Virus record (IMG/VR): IMGVR_UViG_3300037852_000077
Span: 1 to 46,389 of that record
Length of the DNA stretch: 46,389 nt
DNA from: a virus
Strand: one strand, 5' to 3'
In this document: one piece after another, positions 33,067-39,770 of the stretch
Numbering within the stretch: position 1 is the stretch's first letter
Layout: every line of letters starts with the position of its first letter
Program-made: the position numbers and the translations under genes
Notes under the pieces: model-generated
What the model saw: the letters and a program-made list of their open reading frames with translations, nothing else
Databases searched by the model: none
Told to the model about the DNA's origin: nothing

Positions 33067-34769
33067 TCCTTAGAGACCCTGATTTGGCAAAGGTTCTCGA
33101 GAAAGAGGCTTTTACGGTCGATCCATTCAAGCGAGATCCCCACGTCCTGGCCGAGCGGTGGACCGGCTGTTACGAATCCTCCCGCGGCGATATCTTCACC
33201 AAGGAGTCTAACCGGCATCCCGCGAAGATGGCAGTGGGGCTCTGCTACCGGATATTCCAGCACGGCGAGGAGATGGGTTACTGGAAGAAGGGCGACGTCA
33301 TCCTCGACCCGATGGCCGGGATTGGGACGACTCTCGTTGTGGGCGCCACACTTGGCTACCGCACGATCGGCGTGGAGCTAGAACGCCATTTCGTGGAGCT
33401 CTGCGAGCAGAATATCCAGTTCTCGGAGAACTTCTGGCACACCATGGGCTTCGCGGTAGTGATTCAGGGGGATGCGCGGTTCCTCCCGGAATGTGTGCTG
33501 TCTCCCGAGCTGACGAACGGGTTAGTTACTTCCCCGCCCTACGCCGACATGGGCATGGCCTCTGCTATTTGCGGCAAAGCCAGAAAGCTCTACCGGGATG
33601 GCAAGGTGGACGAGGCCTTGGCGGTCCTGCGGGAGCAAGAGGAGAAGGAGATTGCAGCGGGGTGGACGAGATCCCCGCGGAGCGAGGAGTTTCTGCTGAC
33701 GCAGTTGAAGAACGACGCAGAGTGGGCTAATGGCTACTCGGGCGCCGTTTCTAGTCCACCCTACGCCGACTCTGACCTAACCGTAGGAGGACATTTCCGG
33801 TCACGCCGCGAGCCGGAAGCTGCTGCAGTCAGTTCCAACGACCACGCCGGCTATAGCGGCATTGACTCGGAGAAGGAGAAGAAGCTCTCAGGCGTAAACG
33901 CGCAGCACAAGATCCCGCAGCGTTACGATGGCGTGGTGAACTCCCCTCCATTCCTTATGCCGGCGGGCGGCGGCAAGGGGATAGCAAAGACCGGCCATCG
34001 ATTCGACCCTGGCCTCGCCAACCGTCAGTACGTCCCCGAGCAATTCAGCAAGAACGGAGCACAGATCGGAAACCTCAAAGACCCGAAGGGGGATATCGAC
34101 GCGGTGCTCTCGAGCCCGCCGTACCAAGATCAAATGTCCGCAGCTCGAGCTAGAGGACGCGGACCTACCGGTGACAAACTCATTGCTCAAAAGAAGATCG
34201 AGCACAACAAGATGGGCGACGGGCCCGACCAGATCGGAAACCTCCACAGCAAGGACGGCGATTTAGACGCGGTTCTATCCTCCCCGCCGTATGCGACACG
34301 AATGGATGGTGGAGGAATTGCCAAGAAGGGGCAGTTCAAGCCATACACCAACGAACCATCGGACACTTGGCATACGCAGCGTAACCCGGCAAATATCGGT
34401 AACCTGATGGATGAGAAGCACCGCGACGGGCGCGAAAGCTACCTCTCGGCCATGCTGAAGGTGTACGAGCAGATGTATGCTGTTCTCAAACCTGCCGGCG
34501 TGGTGGCTCTCGTCACCAAGAACCCGGTAAAGGACAAGCAGATCCGGCGCCTTGACCTGGACACCATTGCTCTCATGGAACACGCCGGCTTCCTGCTGAT
34601 TGAGCACAAGTGCGCGATGCTCTGCGATGAGGTGCAGCACGGCCATCTATTCGGCGGGGATGAGATCAAGAGGCGGCAGCGCAAGAGCTTCTTTAAGCGG
34701 TTGTACGAGAAGAAGTTTCCGGAGCTTGCCGTCGATTTCGAGGACGTGACTTTTTATAGAAAGGTGTGA
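33063..34769 (+). CDS. DNA methyltransferase with five SPPY/F motifs
   Basis: TTG 33063 overlaps the previous stop (TTGA); 568 residues. Motif I is DPMAGIGTT (82-90), preceded by RHPAKM (51-56) and followed by TIGVELERHF, the SAM-binding half of an amino-methyltransferase. The catalytic motif IV occurs five times: TSPPY (156-160), SSPPY (230-234), NSPPF (293-297), SSPPY (350-354) and SSPPY (406-410). The last repeats share a unit reading IGNL..GD.DAVLSSPPY. Ordinary enzymes have one such motif. A SAM-dependent N4-C or N6-A DNA methylation role is likely; the use of the extra motifs is unknown. It sits between the two terminase subunits. Confidence 0.9.
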   Translation: MILRDPDLAKVLEKEAFTVDPFKRDPHVLAERWTGCYESSRGDIFTKESNRHPAKMAVGLCYRIFQHGEEMGYWKKGDVILDPMAGIGTTLVVGATLGYRTIGVELERHFVELCEQNIQFSENFWHTMGFAVVIQGDARFLPECVLSPELTNGLVTSPPYADMGMASAICGKARKLYRDGKVDEALAVLREQEEKEIAAGWTRSPRSEEFLLTQLKNDAEWANGYSGAVSSPPYADSDLTVGGHFRSRREPEAAAVSSNDHAGYSGIDSEKEKKLSGVNAQHKIPQRYDGVVNSPPFLMPAGGGKGIAKTGHRFDPGLANRQYVPEQFSKNGAQIGNLKDPKGDIDAVLSSPPYQDQMSAARARGRGPTGDKLIAQKKIEHNKMGDGPDQIGNLHSKDGDLDAVLSSPPYATRMDGGGIAKKGQFKPYTNEPSDTWHTQRNPANIGNLMDEKHRDGRESYLSAMLKVYEQMYAVLKPAGVVALVTKNPVKDKQIRRLDLDTIALMEHAGFLLIEHKCAMLCDEVQHGHLFGGDEIKRRQRKSFFKRLYEKKFPELAVDFEDVTFYRKV

Positions 34770-35188
34770 ATGCTTTGAGAGAGCAGCTAGTAGCACGAAT
34801 CACGGACTGTCTCGCCAAAGGTGGTCTATTTAACATGGAAGTTATGGAAGCTGGCAAGGTGCGTGACTTATTGATTGATTGTCGCACGGAGCTGGCGCCA
34901 GCAGAAAGCAGTTCAGCGATTGCTATGCTGAAATCTGCCATCGGAGACTGTGTTGACCAGCAGCCGCACGACGCTATTCGGGCGAAACTCTGGCAAGCGG
35001 TAGAGATTATTTATCGACTGCGGGCGCAGGCCGAGACAGCACTGAACCGTAAGCAGATAATGGAAATTTTGTACCACGGTCGCACGATGGTAAATTTCCA
35101 CCACGTCCCTGAAGTCACGCGAGCAATCGACTGGCTGAGTCAGGAGTTTGCAGACGCCCTCGCCGCCGACACTCGACTCGGAAGGTGA
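34766..35188 (+). CDS. Helical hypothetical protein
   Basis: GTG 34766 in a GTGA overlap (AGAAAGG upstream); 140 residues. Mostly helical with Cys in CLAKGGLF and DCVDQQ, and a C-terminal VTRAIDWLSQEFADAL helix. No motif recognised; it may be a chaperone or regulator coupled to the methyltransferase. Confidence 0.72.
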   Translation: MNALREQLVARITDCLAKGGLFNMEVMEAGKVRDLLIDCRTELAPAESSSAIAMLKSAIGDCVDQQPHDAIRAKLWQAVEIIYRLRAQAETALNRKQIMEILYHGRTMVNFHHVPEVTRAIDWLSQEFADALAADTRLGR

Positions 35189-35192
35189 GCGC

Positions 35193-35393
35193 GTGAGAGT
35201 TACCATCATCCTCCTGGTGATGTTGGGGCTGCTGCTCGTAATGCGGCGAGCGATCCGATTCTGGAGGTCTTTAGGCAATGCTCCGGTCACTCGCGCTTAC
35301 GACCCAATCCACAATCCGGGAGGATGGAGAACTCGCTCGAGGCCTAGCAACAGAGACGTTAAGGAGTGGGCGAAGAAACGGGGGTTGAAGTGA
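35193..35393 (+). CDS. Small membrane protein
   Basis: GTG 35193 (GGAAGGTGAG upstream) gives 66 residues. The N-terminus VTIILLVMLGLLLVM is a single membrane span followed by a basic cytoplasmic-type part (RRAIRFWRSLGN) ending in KKRGLK. Function unknown; it overlaps the next microprotein as GTGA. Confidence 0.68.
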   Translation: MRVTIILLVMLGLLLVMRRAIRFWRSLGNAPVTRAYDPIHNPGGWRTRSRPSNRDVKEWAKKRGLK

Positions 35394-35524
35394 GAGGCAC
35401 CCTCATCCTTCTGGCCTACGGCTGGATACTGGTCTGGTGTTTCGGTGTTGGGCCTATTTGGCTCGCGTGGCTGACCTGGCGCGTGAAAGGCGAGAGAAGA
35501 AAGGACGGGGGCCAGCATGGATGA
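35390..35524 (+). CDS. 44-residue Trp-rich membrane microprotein
   Basis: GTG 35390 overlaps the previous stop. The 44-residue product has a long hydrophobic, Trp-rich span (LILLAYGWILVWCFGVGPIW) and a basic tail. Its last codons fall in a 25-base repeat shared with 35831. Two membrane microproteins in tandem suggest an envelope or lysis function, but none is shown. Confidence 0.6.
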   Translation: MRGTLILLAYGWILVWCFGVGPIWLAWLTWRVKGERRKDGGQHG

Positions 35525-35525
35525 G
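35501..35525 (+). repeat. 25-base direct repeat, copy 1
   Basis: AAGGACGGGG followed by GCCAGCATGGATGAG is identical to 35831-35855. It contains a potential ribosome site and ATG. From this copy the ATG at 35517 opens only an 11-codon frame (MDELRALVKAS, to 35552), which looks like a decayed start of the gene now at 35847. Confidence 0.85.
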
Positions 35526-35565
35526 TTGAGAGCGTTGGTGAAGGCAAGCTAAGAGGAGATGCGTG

Positions 35566-35793
35566 ATGAATCACCTTTACGAAGTGGAGTTTGAGGTCAA
35601 GTACTCAGGAATCAGCGAATGGATAGGCGATGAGACGGTTCATGTGATTGCTAACGGAGATGGGATGAAGGCTATCGCCAAGGCTCGTAAGATTGCGCTG
35701 AAAAAGGAATTTATCGACGGAGACGGGTCGGAGCGATGGGCAACCAACGTTCGCGTGGTGGGTTTGAAGCAATTACAGCAAATCGACGCCTGA
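35566..35793 (+). CDS. Small hypothetical protein
   Basis: ATG 35566 is used, with GAGGAG upstream (a GTG sits just before at 35563); 75 residues of mixed strands and helices with no motif. It lies between the two 25-base repeats, so it may have been brought in by the recombination that made them. Confidence 0.68.
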   Translation: MNHLYEVEFEVKYSGISEWIGDETVHVIANGDGMKAIAKARKIALKKEFIDGDGSERWATNVRVVGLKQLQQIDA

Positions 35794-35830
35794 TCCGTGC
35801 GGTAGCCATGGCAGTTGACGCAGCAGTTAC

Positions 35831-35855
35831 AAGGACGGGGGCCAGCATGGATGAG
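35831..35855 (+). repeat. 25-base direct repeat, copy 2
   Basis: Identical to 35501-35525. Here it provides the ATG (35847) of an intact 160-residue gene. Confidence 0.85.
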
Positions 35856-36329
35856 CAAATTCGCAGGGATGAAGCACAAGTTATGTTTGATATTTTCGAG
35901 AACTGGCCTACTACGGCTTCTACTCGCAGAGCGATGCAACAGCACATCCTGGGGCTTCAAATTAAGCTAGATGCTGCCATTGCCGCCGCCCAGCCCGTCC
36001 CGGCAGAGGGGGCGCAGGCGGCACAATTTGCTCTAGAGCGCGACCGCACAAAGGTCGCTGAGTGTGTGACTAGGCTTAAGCACACGCTTGAGAATTATCA
36101 CTGGCTGATCGAAGGACGTGGAAGCTACGAATGGGACGATGACCGCTGGCATCAAGAGTTCAAAACAGTCTGCGAGTTACTGCAAAAAGACCTAGAACCG
36201 ATGGTCCGTATCGCAGCGGACTGGTCGAACTGCCCGACGAAGTGGGAAGACGTTCAGGCGGCCCGGGCCGCCCCTCCAGCTACGGCAGCGCCAGCGGGCT
36301 ATCCAAAGCCTACGAAGCCAGCGGAATGA
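35847..36329 (+). CDS. Helical hypothetical protein
   Basis: ATG 35847 inside the 25-base repeat gives 160 residues. Helical in most of its length with Trp/Tyr in YHWLIEGRGSYEWDDDRWH and an Ala/Pro-rich tail (AAPPATAAPAGYPKP). No domain recognised. It ends in an ATGA overlap with the terminase gene, so it may be an accessory packaging protein. Confidence 0.72.
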   Translation: MDEQIRRDEAQVMFDIFENWPTTASTRRAMQQHILGLQIKLDAAIAAAQPVPAEGAQAAQFALERDRTKVAECVTRLKHTLENYHWLIEGRGSYEWDDDRWHQEFKTVCELLQKDLEPMVRIAADWSNCPTKWEDVQAARAAPPATAAPAGYPKPTKPAE

Positions 36330-37045
36330 GCACCGCGACCATCAGCGCCTATCGCTTCGACCGGGATACCCTCCTCCGTAGGCAGGACCTCACGATCGAC
36401 TGTATGGCGCGTGGGATAGAGGGACCAGACGGCTACTGGATTCCCGGACCGTTGTTCTGGATGAACACACTAACGCAGACGTTCGACCCCCACTACCTCG
36501 ACAAAGGCTTGGCGTCCCCACACCGCACCTTCCCGCAGATGCCCTATATGTCTTGGCTGTTCTCGAGGCTGCTCACGGAGTCGATCGTCTTCATTCCAAA
36601 AAGCCGCGAGATGCTTCTCTCCTGGGCGGTCATCGGCTATTGCGTGTGGCGTTGCCAGATTTTCCCCGGTACACAGGTGCTCGTTCAGTCCCAAAAGCAC
36701 GATAAGGCGTGCGAGCTGGTCAAAGGAACGGAACCTCCGGGGTACGCCTACACTCTCTACGACCGGCAAGACTCTTGGCTGAAGAAGCGATACCCGCTGG
36801 CGATGCGAGCGGAAGACCTGCCGGCTGACAACGTGGTATGGGCGAACCATTCCGAGATTCAGGCGATCGGGAGAGGCGCCGACCAAGTTCGCCAGTACCA
36901 CCCCACCGTCTACGTGGTTGACGAGATGGCGTTCATGGAGGAAGCTGCGGCCAGCTTTGGGGCGGCTACGCCTGTAGCCAAGCAGATAATCTGCGTTAGC
37001 TCCGCTGGACCGGGTTTTTTCGGAGACATATGCAGCGAGGATTAG
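36326..37045 (+). CDS. terL: Large terminase, ATPase half (split)
   Basis: ATG 36326 in an ATGA overlap; 239 residues. It shows the packaging-motor ATPase: a Walker A-like PKSREMLLSW (91-100), strand and helix order as in large terminases, Walker B VYVVDE with the catalytic Glu (195-200), and the coupling motif VSSAGPG (224-230). It then stops at ICSED, without the nuclease domain. The nuclease half lies 1.6 kb downstream (38655). The first P-loop residues are unusual (no GKS/T), as in other phage terminases with a KSRxM form. Whether the two halves work as separate chains is not known. Confidence 0.85.
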   Translation: MSTATISAYRFDRDTLLRRQDLTIDCMARGIEGPDGYWIPGPLFWMNTLTQTFDPHYLDKGLASPHRTFPQMPYMSWLFSRLLTESIVFIPKSREMLLSWAVIGYCVWRCQIFPGTQVLVQSQKHDKACELVKGTEPPGYAYTLYDRQDSWLKKRYPLAMRAEDLPADNVVWANHSEIQAIGRGADQVRQYHPTVYVVDEMAFMEEAAASFGAATPVAKQIICVSSAGPGFFGDICSED

Positions 37046-37878
37046 TTCAGATCGAGCAGCCGGGACCGATCATTCGGGTGTTTCCGATCCGAACCAGCTA
37101 TACGCCAAACGATGAGTGGGCGTTCGTTGGCTTCCCAACCTTGTTTCCCCCTGGCACGCGCCAAACTCCTGTTCACGTCAGCGTGGTTTTCAAATGGTGC
37201 AGAGACCTGGCCGAGAAGATTGCTGCGTCCTGGCGCGATCATTACGACACCGTTCTAATCGGCGGGCCGGCCTACGGCGACTATGGCGACGACTTCACTC
37301 CAGGGATGTATATGAAGCACGGCTGCACCATCACAAGCCGCGGTTGCGTGAAGCATTGCGGTTGGTGCCCAGAGAAGGACCGTCCCCTCCGCGAGCTGGC
37401 CGTCAAACCAGGTTGGATAGTCCAGGATTCGAACCTCCTCGCGTGCTCTGAGCGCCACGTTCGCGCCGTCTTCGACATGCTCCGGGAGCAAGATCGATCG
37501 ATTACCTTCTCCGGAGGGCTCGACAAGCACTTCCTAAAGCCATGGCACAGGGAACTGTTCGACTCCATCAAGATCGAGGCTCTGTGGTTTGCCTGCGATA
37601 TCACCAGCGACCTGCCCTGGCTCGAGAAGGCTGCCGAGATATTGGAAGGAATTCCGACCGAGAAGCTCCGCTGCTACACGATGATCGGCTATGACGACGT
37701 GCCCGAGCCGTTAGATGTGGCCGAACATCGTATCGAGCGAGTCTTTGAACTGGGGTTCCTGCCGTTCTGCCAGCTATACAAGCCCGACGACTACGTGAAG
37801 ATTTACCCGCCAGAGTGGAAAGCCGTTCAACGCAAGTGGGCTAGGCCGGCAGCGTACCGACCTAGGAAGACGGCATGA
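37030..37878 (+). CDS. Radical SAM protein inside the terminase gene
   Basis: ATG 37030 (CGGAG upstream) overlaps the end of the ATPase half by 16 bases; 282 residues. The 4Fe-4S motif CVKHCGWC (C106, C110, C113) gives the CX3CX2C of radical SAM enzymes, preceded by ITSRG and followed by LRELA, DSNLLACS and FSGGLDKHFL. SAM-radical enzymes of this type are widespread in phages; the substrate is not known, and methylthiolation or RNA/DNA modification are possibilities. It is the first gene of the 1.6 kb insert in the terminase. Confidence 0.85.
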   Translation: MQRGLVQIEQPGPIIRVFPIRTSYTPNDEWAFVGFPTLFPPGTRQTPVHVSVVFKWCRDLAEKIAASWRDHYDTVLIGGPAYGDYGDDFTPGMYMKHGCTITSRGCVKHCGWCPEKDRPLRELAVKPGWIVQDSNLLACSERHVRAVFDMLREQDRSITFSGGLDKHFLKPWHRELFDSIKIEALWFACDITSDLPWLEKAAEILEGIPTEKLRCYTMIGYDDVPEPLDVAEHRIERVFELGFLPFCQLYKPDDYVKIYPPEWKAVQRKWARPAAYRPRKTA

Positions 37879-38189
37879 CTCCTCCCGCGGTCCTTATCGA
37901 GTGCCTCGACCAGTTCAAGAAGGATTGGTTCTCCAAGACCTGTCCCAACTGCGGTAATGACAAGTGGAAGAACTCACCATTCTGCCGGCGCTGTTCTATC
38001 CGCCTGCAGCGCAAGAACCTGATTGGAGGGTTCAAGACCTGGACCGGGCACAGCATGGCGGCGAACATCAGATTCTTCTGCAAGGATGGATACGTCTATC
38101 CGATTGAACGCTGGATAAGGTGGTACGACCGCTGCCGAGACTATCTGGGAGTGAGTGAACATGAGAGAAATTGCGCTGACGCAGGGTAA
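37875..38189 (+). CDS. Zinc-ribbon protein next to radical SAM gene
   Basis: ATG 37875 overlaps the radical SAM stop as ATGA; 104 residues. CPNCGNDKWKNSPFCRRC is a two-knuckle zinc ribbon near residues 23-40, followed by a basic helix and a Trp/Tyr-rich end (WIRWYDRCRDYLG). It may be an accessory or partner of the radical SAM enzyme; no family named. Confidence 0.75.
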   Translation: MTPPAVLIECLDQFKKDWFSKTCPNCGNDKWKNSPFCRRCSIRLQRKNLIGGFKTWTGHSMAANIRFFCKDGYVYPIERWIRWYDRCRDYLGVSEHERNCADAG

Positions 38190-38655
38190 GGTTGCTCTTG
38201 TAGACGACGAGGACTTTGAGCGGTTGTCTCAATTCAACTGGTGCGCTTATAAGAGCAAGAAAACTTGGTACGCCATGCGAGCAGTTAAGGTCGGCCACAA
38301 TGCCTACAGATGCTTGGACATGCACCGCGATATTCTTGGCCTTCAGTTTGGTGATGGGGTAAAGACTGACCACAGAGACGGAAACGGATTAAACAATCTT
38401 AGAGCCAACATACGCAGGTGTTCGAGCCTACAGAACCGCAGGAATTTTCCAGGATATTCGGATAGAAGGCGTTCCAACTTCAAGGGAGTTAGCTACGACA
38501 AAAACTGTCCCGGAAGACCTTGGAGAGTCCGGATACGGATAGGCACGATCAGGCATTACGTCGGGAGATTTGATGACGAACAGGCCGCCGCTGTGGCTTA
38601 TAACGAAGCTGCCACCATCCACTTTGGCGAGTTTGCTTGGCTCAACAAAGTCTAA
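38161..38655 (+). CDS. HNH-AP2 homing endonuclease
   Basis: ATG 38161 (GGGAG upstream) gives 164 residues and overlaps the previous gene by 29 bases. The HNH part has the HxxRD...TDHRDGNGLNNLRANIR layout (about 53-88). A C-terminal AP2-like DNA-binding domain follows (SNFKGVSYD, then RPWRVRIRI, HYVGRF, YNEAATIHFGEFAWLN). Proteins of this type cut an empty allele and promote their own spread. It is the last gene of the insert that splits the terminase, and its stop overlaps the nuclease-half start (TAATG). Confidence 0.88.
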   Translation: MREIALTQGKVALVDDEDFERLSQFNWCAYKSKKTWYAMRAVKVGHNAYRCLDMHRDILGLQFGDGVKTDHRDGNGLNNLRANIRRCSSLQNRRNFPGYSDRRRSNFKGVSYDKNCPGRPWRVRIRIGTIRHYVGRFDDEQAAAVAYNEAATIHFGEFAWLNKV

Positions 38656-39659
38656 TGAGCGATTACGTCACTCTAGACGATGTAAGGAAACCAATCGGGA
38701 AAATGCCTGGATTGCCGTATGGGTGCGATGAGTGGACCGAAACCGATCACGGATACAAGATTCTAAGAGTCCACTATTCGGCTGACAGGTCCAAAACTCC
38801 AGCATGGGCGGAACTACAGAAGAAGAAGAGCCCCTCCGAGAACACCTTCCGCAGAGAATTCGAGATCGACCACTACGCCGGCAGTGGCGCGGCCATGTAT
38901 CCGGAGTTTAGCCGCGGGTTGCATGTCGTCAGACCGTTTCCCATTCCGCACCTCTGGACTCGGTATATGTTCATCGACCCCCACAAACGCCGGCCGCACG
39001 CCTTCCTGTGGATGGCAGTGTCTCCGGATGGAGACCACTGGTACTACCGCGAGTATTGGCCGAGCCGCGTCTACGGCAAGAAGGGCGACACCCCGGAGGA
39101 CGACAAGCTCTACAAAGTGGACGAATACGTTCAGGCACTCAAATACATGGAAGGGCCGGATATCAAACACTTCTCTTCCGGAGGCTTCGCGGACAACCAG
39201 GGGCAGACCGAGAAGATCCGCATACGGGTAATGGACACGCACGGCAAAGCCATCTTCACCACCACGACCGCGGGGAAGGATGAACCGGAGACGTTCTGGG
39301 ACCGCTACGAGAAACTTGGCATACGTTGCGTCGAGGCCATCAAGGATGTTGGTTCGGGACGTGACACGGTGGGGATGCGCCTACGACCGCGCAAGGTCAT
39401 GCTTCCTTCAGGCGAAGCTGAAGAGGCAATCATTCATATATTCGACACACTTCCGGAGTTGATTCTCGAGTTGCGGTCGGTGCGCTGGCCGAGTTTGACT
39501 CCGGAGCAGGCAGAGAAGATGGATCCCACCGACAAGGTAATGCAGAAGCGATGCCACATGACAGACCTGATTCGGTACGGCGAGATGCTTGACCCCATTT
39601 ACGTTGGACCGGCGCAGGCGCGGAGTCTCAATCCTGTGCAAGAGGGCATCAGCTATTAG
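38655..39659 (+). CDS. terL: Large terminase, nuclease half (split)
   Basis: ATG 38655, 334 residues. It begins SDYVTLDDV and GYKILRVHYSAD, the linker usually found between the terminase ATPase and nuclease domains. The RNase H-like nuclease follows: FIDPHKRRPHA with the first metal Asp (108), a GFADNQGQTEKIRI block, and a later acidic/GRDTVG region. This half cuts the DNA concatemer during headful or cos packaging. It has no ribosome site of its own and relies on the TAATG overlap with the HNH-AP2 gene, so its expression depends on the insert. Confidence 0.85.
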   Translation: MSDYVTLDDVRKPIGKMPGLPYGCDEWTETDHGYKILRVHYSADRSKTPAWAELQKKKSPSENTFRREFEIDHYAGSGAAMYPEFSRGLHVVRPFPIPHLWTRYMFIDPHKRRPHAFLWMAVSPDGDHWYYREYWPSRVYGKKGDTPEDDKLYKVDEYVQALKYMEGPDIKHFSSGGFADNQGQTEKIRIRVMDTHGKAIFTTTTAGKDEPETFWDRYEKLGIRCVEAIKDVGSGRDTVGMRLRPRKVMLPSGEAEEAIIHIFDTLPELILELRSVRWPSLTPEQAEKMDPTDKVMQKRCHMTDLIRYGEMLDPIYVGPAQARSLNPVQEGISY

Positions 39660-39660
39660 A

Positions 39661-39691
39661 TTGACAATCCAGTGAGCCGGTAAGCTAGACT
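39661..39691 (+). promoter_or_regulatory. Sigma70-like promoter before portal gene
   Basis: TTGACA (39661) and TAGACT (39686) are 19 bases apart. The layout is shared with the site at 46347. Confidence 0.5.
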
Positions 39692-39712
39692 CTGGACGGT
39701 AGAGGAAACGGG

Positions 39713-39757
39713 ACCTCGGCATCCTTCGGTTGTCATCGGTCCGAAGGTTGCCGGGGT
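39713..39757 (+). other. Strong hairpin in portal gene leader
   Basis: ACCTCGGCA (39713-39721) pairs with TGCCGGGGT (39749-39757) with one wobble, and CCTTCGG (39723-39729) pairs with CCGAAGG (39741-39747); a single T-T mismatch separates the stems, and the loop is 11 bases. No T-run follows, so it is not a standard terminator. It lies 14 bases before the portal start, which lacks a clear ribosome site. Confidence 0.7.
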
Positions 39758-39770
39758 GCGAATCTAAATT

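Noticed and set aside
37030-38655. Group I intron or intein as cause of the split terminase
   Set aside because: Complete genes fill the interval, leaving no space for intron RNA, and no intein splicing motifs were seen at the break.
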